Of a stretch of DNA of 64,000 nucleotides, positions 50,591 to 62,581 are shown piece by piece (the stretch's first letter is position 1; each line of letters begins with the position of its first letter). The stretch is from Lytechinus pictus (Eukaryota > Echinodermata > Echinoidea > Temnopleuroida > Toxopneustidae): the NCBI RefSeq assembly GCF_037042905.1, contig NC_087253.1, positions 20,849,001 to 20,913,000 of the forward strand, in the 5' to 3' direction. The notes beneath the pieces were generated by a model. It was not told the origin of the DNA. It saw nothing but the letters and a program-made list of their open reading frames with translations, and searched no databases. The position numbers and the translations under genes are program-made.

Positions 50591-51505
50591 GTGCGCATCA
50601 TTTGTGAATGAGATTGGTCATTTTCGCGGCGCTCATAAATATGCATGTGCGTTCATGATACGCATATATCGGAGTATTTTGTTGTTTTGCAAGGCACAGT
50701 GTGCAAGACGATTGATTTGAGACTTGGAAGTTAATTTCACATGTTTTAACTAGATTATCTGAATTACAGTGCACAATTACGACATGGAAGACCATTGGGA
50801 TGGATTTCAAATATAATATGTAAGTGAGTTGATAACATTTGGTTTTGCATCTTTCTTTTTTCAAGTTGTTTTGAGATCGAGAATTTGTTCTTTCATTTTA
50901 ATCATCATTTCTTGTTTCTTGTCTGTCCACCGCAATTTTTTGTAGTCCTATGTTAAATGTTCCCCTTCAGTACACTGATGCCTGAAAGTATGAATCCGAA
51001 AAATGCACCCCCCCCCCCCCCCCCCCGCGTTCGATCATCCTTTCTCTCGATCCCTAACAATAACATTAAAAAGGATAATAACATAAGCTGATACTAGATA
51101 GAGTTTTGACAAGTTATTAAAGTCGATTTTTTTTTTTTTTTGAGAGGCGGGGTGGGGGGGGGGGGGGTGATGTAATTCCCATTCCCCCCCCCTCATTTTT
51201 TGTTTTTATTCGTGACTTGATATCCTTGCCTTTACGTGATTTCCTATGCATGCTCAATCCTTGAAACTTTACATAATTTTAAAATATTTTTACAGATCCA
51301 TAGTACACCATACAGAACTTTTTTTAAAGGAGCTAGTCTCAAGTTTGTCTCTCTGTTTTGTTTCCTTTTCTGTGAGTTCCTTTCTTCTCATTTTGTTCCT
51401 CTCCTGTACTAACTTTACAACCATTTGCTTTTGTTTTTGCTCCTCTAGCCTCACTTTTTCCCAATTTCATTGCATTCATTATTTTGTTTTCTCTTTCATC
51501 TACAG

Positions 51506-51770
51506 GAAATTTTTGTAGCCAGGAGGCTGTATCATTTGATGAAAACAGCAGTTTGGATTCGACCTTACCACAGAAATGTTAGGGGCCCTATGAAGCATTG
51601 CATCCGCTCTGCCAAACTGCCTCTCACCCGAGATATTTGTAGAACTACACGATGCACTTTCTGCAGCAAGATCCAGCTAAAGTTGTGATGAACTAGCATA
51701 TAAAAGATTTCTTATATTCATAACATTCATCATTCCAGTTCTTAATTGATATTTCAAAAGTTTAATAAAT
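51506..51770 (+). other. Candidate terminal exon with poly(A) signal
   Basis: A strong acceptor (CTCTTTCATCTACAG) is followed by a balanced, non-repetitive stretch. AATAAA is at 51764-51769. One frame is open for 60 codons (EIFVARRLYHLMKTAVWIRP onward, Cys-rich end), while joining to the 50586 donor uses a different frame and stops after about 25 codons. It may be a non-coding RNA or a small unknown protein. Confidence 0.35.
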
Positions 51771-51870
51771 CACTTTACATGCATTAAATATATTTCTTAT
51801 ATTCATATCATTCATCATTCCAGTTCTTAATTGATATTTCAAAAGTTTAATAAATCACTTTACATGCATC
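51708..51870. repeat. Tandem duplication, 85-bp period, including AATAAA
   Basis: Two near-identical units containing CATCATTCCAGTTCTTAATT and TTTAATAAATCACTTTACAT. It duplicates the putative poly(A) signal. Confidence 0.92.
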
Positions 51871-51977
51871 ATATTGAGCTGTACACTGAATCTTGCCTCA
51901 TAAGATCATTTGGCTTCAGCTCTACATAATACCCCCCCCCCCAGCAATAAAAATCTAATAAAACAATAGAGCTGCAG

Positions 51978-52310
51978 GCAGTAGCGTACCTAGGATTTTC
52001 CACAGGGGGGGGGGGGGGGCAAAATCGTCCGCCCAAAAATTTGACAAGCAAAAAAGTCTTCAACCACAAATAAAGGATTTCGTACCAGAAAAAAAAATTA
52101 CAAGCCAAAAAAAAAAGGTCCTCAACAGGTTATTAATTACATTTCGCAACAGAAAAAAAATTACAAGCAAAAAAAAAGGTCTTAAACTTCAGAGGGGGCC
52201 ACCGGTGGCTCATCAGGGGGGGGGGCAGGGATACGTCCCTTGCATGGGTTGTGACTCGTCGGGGGGGGGGCAGTCTGCCCCCCCCCATAGGTACGCTAGT
52301 GGCTGCAGGT
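51978..52310. mobile_element. Inverted-repeat element with GTAGCGTACCTAGG ends and G/C runs
   Basis: The left end GGCAGTAGCGTACCTAGG and right end inverse (ATAGGTACGCTAGTGGC) enclose long G runs and A runs. A related right half is near 58760-58785 (GTAGGTACGCCAGTG). Confidence 0.78.
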
Positions 52311-52319
52311 CCACCCACC

Positions 52320-53570
52320 CATCTGTATCAACCATTACCTCCAATGAGAATACCTAATTTTAAATTTTATTGAGCAACTTCATTAATACTGTTAAAATAT
52401 CCAATTTATATTTTTATGTGGAGTTAATTAATGTAACCAATGCCAACAAGGAAAAAAAATAAAATGAATACTTTCATGTGTCAGTGTGGATTTGTCATTT
52501 CTTTTTTAAATTTATTTTAATATTCAGATCTGTATGTGTATCCTTTTTTAACACTATGTTCCTTCTCTTCTCTACTGCATGTGCCAAATTGTTTTTTTTT
52601 TTTGCTCATACTTCTTAAATAAATCATGAAAAAATTACATAAAGTCTAAATAAAAATATTTAAACAGACATACAAGAAAAAAAGTGTTAGTTTGGGGTGA
52701 TAGAAAATGTTAGAAGACAGTGGGGGGGGGTGAGATAAATCAATTGTTTCTTTCTTGTCAATTTAAAAGCTGCAATTCACATTTGTGAATAATTAAGTAG
52801 TTGGTAGAACAATTCCTGCTTAAAGTTGCAGTCTGAATGGAATGCAGGATCGCCAAGAACAGAGGCAGAGGTGGGGTTGGTTTTTTTAAGGCGGCATTTC
52901 CATCACGCTTTCTTGGAACCACAGATATTCGACGGCTCATGCAGCCCAAGTCTGTTCATTGTTGGGGCCCCTCGACTTCAGATCAGTAAGTATTGCCATG
53001 CTCAAATGGAGGTAAGAAATTAATCTGAATGAAAATACAAATATGAAAACAAAAGAAAATTAAAATGATAATGAATTAAATTAGATCTAGGCCATTCATT
53101 TTTAAAATAATAAAAAATTTAAGTTTGATTAGGCCAAAAGAAATCATGTTACATGAATTTTCAACAGAATATAATCATCAAATAATAAATCAAGACTAAA
53201 GTAAATTACCTAAACTTCTAAAGTAAAGGCTAAAATTAGGTTCGAGAAGATTCAGAAGGTTGTTGCGTCATTTGCCATTTTTTTTCAATATTTTATTCAA
53301 TCAAAATGAATGTGTGTCAGTGTGGGATGTATTTCTGATTTCTACATTTGTGTCTGGTTTTCAATTCCTAATTTATAAAAAAGAAAAAGTTTTTTTTAAT
53401 CAAAGAAATACCAGACATATCACGGTAGACGGTCTGCTACACAAATTCCAATGCGCAGGACTACACACCGCGGGCAACCAAAAACCCTAGCAGCCGCCAT
53501 AAATTAGCCCGCGAAACGCGTCGCCAAACTTAAAAAAAAATCCCACGAAACAAATAGCAAGGGCGTTTAA
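52320..53570. other. Mostly AT-rich, with a possible small exon
   Basis: 52820-52986 is more GC-balanced and ends in a plus-strand donor (AGATCA then GTAAGTATTG). It has open frames on both strands but no homology that I recognise. The rest shows nothing. Confidence 0.4.
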
Positions 53571-53616
53571 CATTCGTCCGTGGCAAATGGTGGCAAGAAA
53601 TGCTGCCATGAATGAG
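53460..53616 (+). promoter_or_regulatory. CpG-rich patch and candidate first exon (plus strand)
   Basis: AGCCGCCATAAATTAG and GCGAAACGCGTCGCC precede an ATG at 53587 (CAAATGGTGG) that opens MVARNAAMNE and ends at a strong donor GTAAGAAATG (GT at 53617). No downstream plus-strand exon was identified, so this is a guess at a start site. Confidence 0.35.
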
Positions 53617-53792
53617 GTAAGAAATGAAAGCTTACGACTTCAATTTTCGAGTAGCATATGTATTTTTAGCGTAATATGTCTGATAATTCCATGAAAATAA
53701 CATATAATGATGATTTGATGCATAAACTGTACTTACAGACTGTTTTAGTGCAATTTTTGTTCCGATCTCGATCCTCCGTCGCAAGAACTTAC

Positions 53793-53940
53793 CGTGCAGT
53801 ATAGCTGAATGCATTGGGAAGATGATGTCATCGTTTTCATTCCCATTGATATACGTTTACCATCCTAGACAGGAGACTCAAGTAGGGCTTGCCGTTATTG
53901 CTCGCACCGGCTCCCGAAGCAGCTTGTCGCCATTTTCGTA
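53793..53940 (-). promoter_or_regulatory. Candidate 5' non-coding exon and promoter (minus strand), possibly AP2A
   Basis: On the minus strand ACGAAAATGGCGACAAG (a YY1-type core, common at start sites) is followed by about 130 nt and the donor CACG then GTAAGTTC (at 53792). The ATG in the YY1 core gives only 12 codons, as expected for a leader. It is in the right orientation to splice to the acceptor 9 nt before the AP2A start codon, 5.8 kb away. Confidence 0.4.
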
Positions 53941-54139
53941 CGCGAAAATGATGACGCGAAAATCGCGCCCTCTCGCGCTAGAGTAGCGTACCTACCCTAG
54001 GCCTACTCAGAAAATTAAAAATTGATCGACTGACTCAGTCTCAGTGACTGAGATTAGAAATAATTTTATCATCTATGCCTGCTGGAGAGTAATCTAGATC
54101 TACTCTTTTAACTAAACGCATAAGTTTACTCTCCAAACG

Positions 54140-54420
54140 GCTTCGGTCAAGCTACTCTCTCTCTGTAGTGCGACGCCTTGACCGGGCAGTGCAGTGGCGG
54201 TGGCGGGGGACACTCGGCCCGGCAGCACACCAGCCCCGCCAGGCCTGTGGCTGTGTCAGTCTGCGCTGCGACGAACAGAGGAACGGCGCGACCCCTGTGC
54301 ATATGCATGCAGGTGTCATTCATTTCAATGAGATTCCGTACAGGTAACGTGTACGGAAGTCCGATACAGGGCTCAAATCTCTCGGTTTTTAAACTACCTC
54401 TAAAAAACATCATCGCTACA
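54140..54420. promoter_or_regulatory. CpG island-like segment
   Basis: This is the highest GC non-repeat segment of the window (GGCGGTGGCGGGGGACAC region). A plus-strand donor, ACAG then GTAACGTG, lies near 54342. AGATGGCCGCCATTA, a double YY1-type core, lies just beyond at about 54545. The 143-codon plus frame here has no recognised homology. Confidence 0.45.
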
Positions 54421-55266
54421 AAGCTCCGGAAAATGAATACTCACAATGTTAAGAATGCTACGATCACAGTGACCTCCAAATTAGTCAATAGACAATGCTT
54501 TAATCCCGAACAATTCCAGGCTCATCAGATGCACAAATATCGCGAGATGGCCGCCATTACCCGAAGGGCGGAGCGAAGGATGACCTTATCCTATTTTGTT
54601 ACACAGTGAATATTTCATGTATTTTTCTGCAACGTCGGGAGCAGCGAAACTATTAACCACTGCCGAAAATCGAGATTGTAGGCATTTTGTGTAAACCCTG
54701 TTGTCGAGAAAGATATTTTTTCAAAAAAAAAGGTCTTTTTGAAGCATAAGCAGGAGGGAGACAGAGACATTAAAAGAAAACATCTCATCTGGATGTGAGT
54801 CAAAGAATAAGATAATTGCATATTTCTCTGGGTTTTTTAATATCCTTGACACGTTTTTCCCCGGGTTTTTTTAAAGGCATTTCCAAATTCCCAAAAACCC
54901 ATGCAAAGCCGGGGCACTTATTTATTTGTTTTTTAATGGCATAAAGTATTCCACTTTATCGCAAAAAGACAAAGCTGCTTACCGAGTTGATTTGACAGTG
55001 ACATTTTTTCATTTTCAATAGGAAGAGTATTTCTTAGAAACGATCCAAATATGAGCCGGGAATATAGGCTACGTACCATTAAACAGTTATGCCAAAGCCC
55101 CAGTGATGGCACATGAGCTCTCAAATAGGGGGCAAATGGAGGGGTAGACCGGGGGGGATAGAGAAATATTAGGCAGACTTGGGTTGAAAAAATGAAAATT
55201 TCTGTACCCCGAAAGTGAGCACGAAGTTTAACTGCTTGTGTTTTTTTACATATCTCCCGAAATCAT
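54420..55266. other. No recognised gene
   Basis: AT-rich with a few A and T runs. Nothing identified apart from the YY1-type core noted for the adjoining island. Confidence 0.6.
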
Positions 55267-57012
55267 AGGCGGATCCGAGGGGCCCGCCCCCCCCCCCCCC
55301 GGGGCCCGCCCCCCCCCCCCCATCTATTGGTGGAGCAAAAAAAAAGAAGGGGAAAAAGCGAAAAGGAAGAGGAAATATAAGAGGAGGAAGACGAGTGAAA
55401 AAAAATAAGATGAGGGGAAGACTTGTAAAAAAAAAATCGCTCGCGCTTCTCGCTCGCAATGCCTGTTAGGTGATTTACATCTTGCTCAATATGGAGCTTA
55501 AAATATCAAATTTTGAAGTCAATATACAAAATATATTTCAGCTCGGAAATTGAACTTTCATTATTTTGTTTGATTTACAAATTTTTTTTTTTTTAAGTGC
55601 TCTGTAAAAACGTCAGTTTTATGGTCTGAATATTAACATTTTCTGCTCCCTCTGCGCTGTCACAAAATTTGATTTGTCGGGTAGGCCTACCTATCATGTT
55701 CGTGTATTCCATGAAGTTCTCAAAATATCCCTATTCTGATCTGTTTCAGGTCTGATTTTCAAAAAGTATCAGCTAGCACTCCACGCTTGCATTTTGATTG
55801 GTTAGTCATGTCTCAATATTAATATAAACAAACTACTTAAAATTCCCATTTCATGACAGTTTATCAAAAATTTCGGCTCGCGATTTGCGCTCGCATAAGT
55901 TGTTTAAAAAATATTATCTCACGCATCCTATTCGAGGGCTTGAAATGTCCAGTTTTTAGGCCTTAATATTAATTGATTTTTGTCGCTATTTTTAGGCTAA
56001 TAATATAAGATCTTAATCTAATAATTAAATTGTCCTCTTTTTTTTTTCAAAATAGAACATCGACAAGTTTTATCTCGCGACTAGGAAGAGGAATAGGAAG
56101 ATAGTAATCATTTTCAAATGATGATAAATGTCTTTAGAATGTCCCGGTCATATGTCAAAACTCGAAGTATATAGGCCTACTTATGAAAAATATCGGCTCT
56201 TTATTAAGTGCGATCGATCCATATCCACTTCAAAACGTTCCCAGAAAGTGCTTTAAATATAGAGCTTAAATTAACACTTTTCAGATCGGAATATTCAATA
56301 TTTTAAGATCGCGCTCGCTTTATTGATTTTCATGATAAAATATATATTTAGAATGCCGAAATTCTAGGTCTTAATCTGAAACCCGTACGCGCATGTTTAT
56401 TCAGCTTGTGCACTAGTTAAATCATTATCCAGTCTCAGATCAGAATATCCTAAATTATTATTAATCTAGGAAGATCCCCAATTACTCATCCTTTTCATGA
56501 TTTACAAAACATGAATAGTGTCCTGTTTTAGGCACTTCGCGCTCGCATCAATTGTTAAGTTATATACCTAAGGTATTACCTATCCTGTTCAATTTCCATT
56601 CTTTAGGTAGAAAGGTCAAAAATTTTCAGCCCGCGCTTCGCGCTCGAATTATTTGATTGTTGAAATATGTAACGTCTTCATGGCTAATTGCAAGCAGTCC
56701 TTAACAGGTTCCTTTTCGATCAGATCAACTGCATGCTCGCGCTCGCAGTAATTATTTGATTGTTTACACATCTTGTTCAGGATCACCCGTTCTATTTGAA
56801 GACAAAATGCATAAAATTTCCACCAAAAAATTAGCTCGCGCTCGCACTATTTAAATATGGCTTACATTATGTTGAAGCTAAGAAATGACTATTAGGACTA
56901 CCCCTCCAAAGAAACAAGCAAAAATCAACTTCGAGCGGCCAATCGGGGAAAATATAGCTGAAAAAAATCTCCCCCCCCCCCCCCCTCTTGGCGAAGGCTG
57001 GATCCGCCCCTG
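55267..57012. mobile_element. 1.75-kb element with GGCGGATCC ends and GCTCGCGCT words
   Basis: The left end AGGCGGATCCGAGGGG and the right end TGGATCCGCCCCTG are inverse, each with a long C run inside. Between them the words GCTCGCGCTTCGCGCTCGC, or variants, recur every 100-250 bp, usually followed by ATTATTTGATTG or TAAGTTG. It is non-coding in its present state. Confidence 0.7.
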
Positions 57013-57158
57013 CGAACTGAGTTTTTGATTACTTAATTTATACGATTGGCGAGCTTGAGACCGAAGGAAAAACACGTTATTTTCAAATATTAAGAGAAAA
57101 CATACGGAAGGGAAGGGTTAAAATATCTTTTTCTTTTTTCAGTAGGGCAAAACAACAC

Positions 57159-57769
57159 TTAAAGGACAAGTCCACCCCAACCAAAAATTGATTGAATAAA
57201 AAGAGAAAAATCCAACGAGCGTAACACTGAAAATTTCATCAAAATCGGATGTAAAATAAGAAAGTTATTACATTTTAAAGTTTCGCTTAATTTCACAAAA
57301 CAGTTATATGCACATCCTGGTCGGTATGCAAATGAGGAGACTGATGATGTCATCCACTCACTATCTCTTTTGTATTTTATTATGTGTAATATGAAATATT
57401 CTCATTTTCTCCTCATTACCAAGTGAAACAACGATTAATTCCTCCCTGAACACGTGGAATTAGCATTGTTTAATATTATATGGTTCAGTTAAGTTGGTCC
57501 GTATTGTCAAATTTGTAAAAAATGAAATATTGTATAATTCAAACAATAAAAAACAAAAGAAATAGTGAGTGATGGACATCATCGACTGACTCATTTGCAT
57601 GTCACTGAGTTGTGCATATCACTGTTTTGTGAAAAATAAGCGAAATTTTAAAAATGCCATAACTTTCTTATTGTACATCTGATTTTGATGAAATTTTCAG
57701 CGTTATGCTAGTTTGATTTTTCTCTATTTATTCAAATCAGCATTTTTCTGGGGTGGACTTGACCTTTAA
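57159..57769. mobile_element. TTAA-bounded element, family B, copy 2
   Basis: The left end is TTAAAGGACAAGTCCACCCC and the right end GGGGTGGACTTGACCTTTAA. It is the cleanest copy and a good family reference. Its halves are inverted relative to each other. Confidence 0.9.
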
Positions 57770-58033
57770 ATTGGCATTATTTTCTGCATCCCCTCATTCT
57801 GCACACTTAATGACTTCACATTAATCGTCAAAAGACCCTTTATAAATGGCCGACCTTATATACCTATCCTGAAAAAAAATGTTATATAAGTAATACAAAA
57901 ACAATAGCAAACTGGAAGGGGGCAAGCGTTAAATGAAACAAATTAAAAGAAAATGAACTCATAACACATGATAATTAGCAAGAATGATTCCCTTAATCTA
58001 TTATTACATTAAGCGATTGTACCTCCTTAAGTG
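57770..58033. other. No recognised feature
   Basis: AT-rich and non-repetitive to the eye. Confidence 0.6.
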
Positions 58034-58297
58034 CACTCTAAAAATATTGGGTAAAAGTGCTTTTTGAGGGTATACTATAAATTGTGTCCAACTAGCATTG
58101 GGCATTTATTTTTGCCATTTTTATTTATCCTGTGCCGTGTTGAATTTTTTTTCCATTCTAAAGAAATTGCTGCTTATTTTTTAACCTTAATACTGGACAA
58201 TATGCTTCCCACATTTGGTAAAATACTGCTCCAAACTGGTTGGACACAAATTACCCTCGTGGTGAGAAAATTTTTACCCAATATTTTTTACAGTGTG
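58034..58297. mobile_element. 264-bp element with CACTCTAAAAATATTGGG ends
   Basis: The right end CCCAATATTTTTTACAGTG is the inverse of the left. CAGTGTG ends are shared in style with the 62341 element. Non-coding. Confidence 0.82.
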
Positions 58298-58299
58298 TA

Positions 58300-58850
58300 G
58301 ATGGTAAATAATTCCAAGCGAGTGGTCCTTGATGAATAACCGATTTTTGTGAAAAAAAAGTGAAAGAAAGAGAGGAGGATGAAAGTCAATGGCAGTTCTA
58401 GTATGTGTTTATGAATATCACAATTTTAATCAACATATGTAAGTAATGAGTCAGGGAGGAATTTTTTATGATGTATTTTTATTACATGATAAATAGAATG
58501 ATGTAAAACATTGTACTTTATTACGTCAGCCGTGGGCCATTTTTCATCATTTTGTGATTGCAGCATCAGGCCCAAAGAACAATTAAAAAAAAATCCTACC
58601 CGGTACATTATAAATCATTGAACCGCATTATTTTGAGCGACTTAAAAAAATCTAATTTTATGACAGATTTGGAGATAATGTTCAGAAAATCATATTTTGT
58701 TCCAAAACTTTACTTTTCTTTAATTTCTCTTTTTTTCAATTGGTCGTGAAAATTTTGGCCCCCAATCTGTAGGTACGCCAGTGAAGTCAATGAAAGGTAA
58801 TAAAGGTCAAGTTCAGTTTTATTTACATTAAAAGTATAGAACACTGATCA
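58300..58850. other. AT-rich, one fragment of the GTACGC repeat
   Basis: 58760-58785 resembles the right end of the 51978-52310 element. Otherwise nothing recognised. Confidence 0.55.
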
Positions 58851-58854
58851 GATG

Positions 58855-59090
58855 CAGGGGCGGGTCCAGGATTTTCCAAGAAAATTTGACAGGCAAAAAA
58901 AAAAGGTTTTCAGGTAGAATTGAAGGTTATTTCGTCCGCGGAATATTTGGAAAGCAAAAAAAAGGGTCCAAAAAGGGGGGCACATTTGGGTAAAAAAGGT
59001 ACACTTATATTACAAATTTTGATTGTGGCTCTCAAAGGGGACTGGGCACTGGCCGGCTGTGCCCCCCCCCCCCTGGATCCGTCACTGATG
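58855..59090. mobile_element. G/C-run repeat related to the GGATCC element
   Basis: It begins GGGGCGGGTCCAGGATTTTC and ends CCCCTGGATCCGTCACTG, with runs of A and of G. It looks like a short relative of 55267-57012. Confidence 0.65.
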
Positions 59091-59160
59091 AGATGATACA
59101 AAAATACATGGTATATGAAATAATTTTTAGGATTCCTATAAAAAGCAAATCTTGTGAGAG

Positions 59161-59342
59161 GAGCCTTATAAAATGAAATGAAAGAAATGAAACGAAATCA
59201 TTCAGATTTATTTTAGGACATGAAATGAAATGAGAAATGAAATGTAATTGTAATGTAATGTAATGTAATGAAATGAAATGAAATGAAATGAAATGAAATA
59301 AAATAAAATGAAACGAAATTAATTGAATTGAAATGAAATGAG
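59161..59342. repeat. (AAATG)n pentanucleotide microsatellite
   Basis: GAAATGAAATGAAATGAAAT runs with TAATG and AAACG variants. A shorter piece is near 30400. Confidence 0.95.
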
Positions 59343-59477
59343 ACCCGTGCTTCTCTGCTAATAAAAAAATTGCTATATATCCAACAATTTGTCAGACCCC
59401 AACTGATTACAGGCCTAATTAAGTTGCTTCATATCACAATTTCCTATTTGCATCAATAGCAAATCACAGTCTCATCA

Positions 59478-60039
59478 AACGACAAGTCCTCCCAAACAAA
59501 AAGTTGATTTGAATAATAAGAGAAAAATCCAACATGCATAACACTGAAAATTTCACAAATTTCACATAATAGTTATATGCACATCCTGGTCGGTATGCAA
59601 ATGAGGGAACTGATGACATCAGTCACTCACTTTTTTTTTTGTATTTTTTTTAATTCGAAATATGAAATATTCTAATTTTCTCCTCATTGTCAAGTGAAAC
59701 AACGATTGATTCCTCCCCGAACATGTGGAATTAGCATTGGTTAATAATATGGTTCAGTCAAGTTGGTCCTTATTGTCAAATCTGTAAAAATGAAATATTG
59801 TATAATTCAAACAATAACAAACAAAAAGAAATAGCGAGTTAGGGACATCATCAACTGTCCCAATTACATGTCACTGAGTTGTGCATATAACTGTTTTGTG
59901 AAAAATAAGCGAAATTTTAAAATGCCATAACTTTCTTATTTTACATCCGATTTTGATGAGATTTTCAGCGTTATGCTAGTTTGATTTTTCTCTATTTATT
60001 CAAATCAACATTTTTCTGGGGTGGACTTTTGACCTTTAA
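59478..60039. mobile_element. TTAA-bounded element, family B, copy 3 (left end decayed)
   Basis: The right end GGGGTGGACTTTTGACC followed by TTTAA is clear. The left end has drifted (GACAAGTCCTCCCAAAC). Internal sequence follows copy 2 closely. Confidence 0.85.
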
Positions 60040-62340
60040 GAAAGAGAGATACAAGACTGTAAGAAGCAAACTAATTGACTTCTCCCAAGCGTATTTTCGA
60101 ACAGAATATGCGAGAGAGCGGAGCAAAACGCCACGTATAGTAGGCCTACTTTTAGCCAAATTCCTCGCCATGTTTATAATTGCTTTTTCCCTTTGCTTAC
60201 CCATCTCCGAGCCCTATTTCATTGTTATTAATGATTGATCACGTGGGAGGGGGTGATTGTCGGTACGTATATACAGGCATGTATTGAGATGAGTGGCAGC
60301 ACCAGGGGGGGGGGGCATGGAAATCATGTGCCCCCGGCCCCAAGACATTTTGAAAGCCGAAAACATGTATAGTATATGCTGTCATAAGAATCCTACACGA
60401 ATTTTGAAAATTTTCTCATCTATTCACTGTTATAGCTTCGAGCAATTTTAGTCAAAAAAAATAATTTTGTCAAGTCATTTATATGAAATTCAAAATTTCG
60501 CTCGCGCTTCGGGTAACCAGAATTTTCCTTTTTAAAGCACCTTGTGGAAACAAATTCAAATTCTTCCCCCCTCTCTCCCCCTCTCTTGACTCCTTGATGC
60601 GAGGTAATCTCGGTTAGGAGGTTACCCGAGTACGCACAGCCTGAGAACTCGTCAACTCACGGTCGTGTGTCATGTGACTTTTATTATGAGACAGCGTGAA
60701 ATGATAAAGAAAAAGGGGGCGTAACTTCCCTGCGGTTTCAGAGGAAGCTACAAAGCCGAACAGGTAATAATGTTTGTTGTGGGGCAGTTCATCAATGAAA
60801 ACAAAGGGTTTGATTTGATGAAAGATAAATGAATAATGATGATATGATTAGTTATTTGATTACATAGACCTAGAATAAATAACAATGAAATTGAATATAC
60901 TGTATAATCATGCCCAGAAAACATAGGCATACAGGTTTATTTCGTTTGTTTGTTTTTCGTTTTGTTTGGTGATGTTATGTTTAATTCGTTTCCTGTTATG
61001 TTCTTTAATTTCAGGCCTCGCTTTCATGAAACATGAATGAAATGGAATGAAATTTTAATGAAAGTGTCTTTGTCTTGCTTTTTTTTGGGTGCTCAAATAA
61101 TTTGCATTGGAAGCTTTTCTAAACATGAAGAATGAATGAATGAAATTAAATGGCTATATGCTGCATTTTCTTTTGATATAATTGGGTCTCAAAACATAAA
61201 AATTGCCAAAATCAACCCGAAGCATATGTTTACATCCTTATCATAAAATTTGTGAGTCACTGCACAGTAATTATTTTATAGGGTATGGAAAATAACGAAA
61301 TAGTTATTTAGGGTACTCTTAGATTGGAGAATTAGGCCTATTACTTGTTTAGGGTTAATTCCGTTTGGAAAGTCAGTATATAAAAATGGTTAAATTAACG
61401 TAGCCCCCACCCCCCTTCCTCACTGGCCTTGATACGATGATGAACTATTGTTTTCTTCATAATCTTGTCAATATAAAATAAAGCCAAATACCTGTGCATT
61501 TTTTTGGAAAATATATAGTCGATAGGTATTCCCTCTTACAGTCACTTAATCTTTAGCAAGCACGGATCTTGCATGGGGGGGGGGGGTGCATCCATATTTC
61601 TCTCTGGGACTATAGCTCCAAATACTAAAGATTATGATTCAGCTTTATTTTTGCAAACATTACGTATACCGTTTGGCCTTATATGCGCGAAGCCCGAGTT
61701 GATTTTTCTTTTATTATATCAGCTGGTCTAATTGAATATTATGCAATTATAATCAGTATATAAACAAATAATTTGAGCACGAATCGCGAGCTGAAAGATA
61801 CTTGAAATACCTACCATACCCATGAAAGTGACATTAGGACCGTTCTTCAGAATATCACAATTTTAGCTCGTGCTCTGCACTCACATTATTGCAATTTTTA
61901 GGTCAGTACGCGCTTTGCGCTCCTTCATAATTTCATAATTATTTTAAGGAACCTGTAGACATTCCAAGCTCTGCTTTCATATGCAGGTTCCCTCATATAT
62001 CTCTTTCATTTATCGCCGTTGTCATAATCTTCTGTATTATGTATTTCTTGTAGGCCTATTGTGTTGTCATATTTTGTTTTAGATTTTGAGAAGTATGAAA
62101 ATAAATTCAATTTGATTCAATTCATATCTGTGTAATCAATTCATAAGTTGCATATAAATCCCGTTCATGATAACAAATGTTTTTGTTGTTTCCTATATTT
62201 GCGTTTCGAGTCAGTTTCATTAAAAATTCGCGCTAATCTGTTTAATAAGATATTACTTTAGCGCGTTTTTTTGGGATGAAACTGACCTTGTAACATGAAT
62301 ATGTGATATATTAACAACTTTTGTAATCATGAACGGGATG
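60040..62340. other. No recognised gene; scattered GCTCGCG words
   Basis: 60120-60240 has a short plus frame ending in a hydrophobic stretch (FLAMFIIAFSLCLPISEP) with no recognised homology. At 60665 there is a TCATGTGA motif, and GTAATAATG follows an AACAG at about 60763, a possible donor. 61780-61930 has GCGAGCTGAAAG and GCGCTTTGCGCTCC words like the 55-57 kb element. Confidence 0.5.
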
Positions 62341-62581
62341 CACTGTAAAAACTGTGGTGTTAAAACTGACACCAGTGGGTGTTAATAGAGGACCACACCC
62401 TATGGTGTTAAAATTACACCCTAGAGATTGAATATAACACCAAAGAGTGTACATGTAACAACCAAAGGTGTTGCAATAACACCTATAGGTGCTAAACTAA
62501 CACTGTCAATTTAACACCGGTGTAAAATAACTAGTGTGGTCCTCTATGTACACCGGTTAACACCGCATTTTTTGCTGTGTG
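62341..62581. mobile_element. Element with GTGGTGTTAA ends and internal GGTGTTA words
   Basis: The left end CACTGTAAAAACTGTGGTG and right end inverse (CACCGCATTTTTTGCTGTG) enclose many TAACACC/GGTGTTA words, giving internal inverted repeats at several scales. Confidence 0.85.

Noticed and set aside
54178..54609. 143-codon plus-strand frame
   Set aside because: It lies over a CpG island with uneven composition and has no recognised domain; long frames are expected by chance in GC-rich DNA.
59981..60238. 85-codon plus frame with a hydrophobic end
   Set aside because: It begins inside a family B element and has no recognised homology or splice context.
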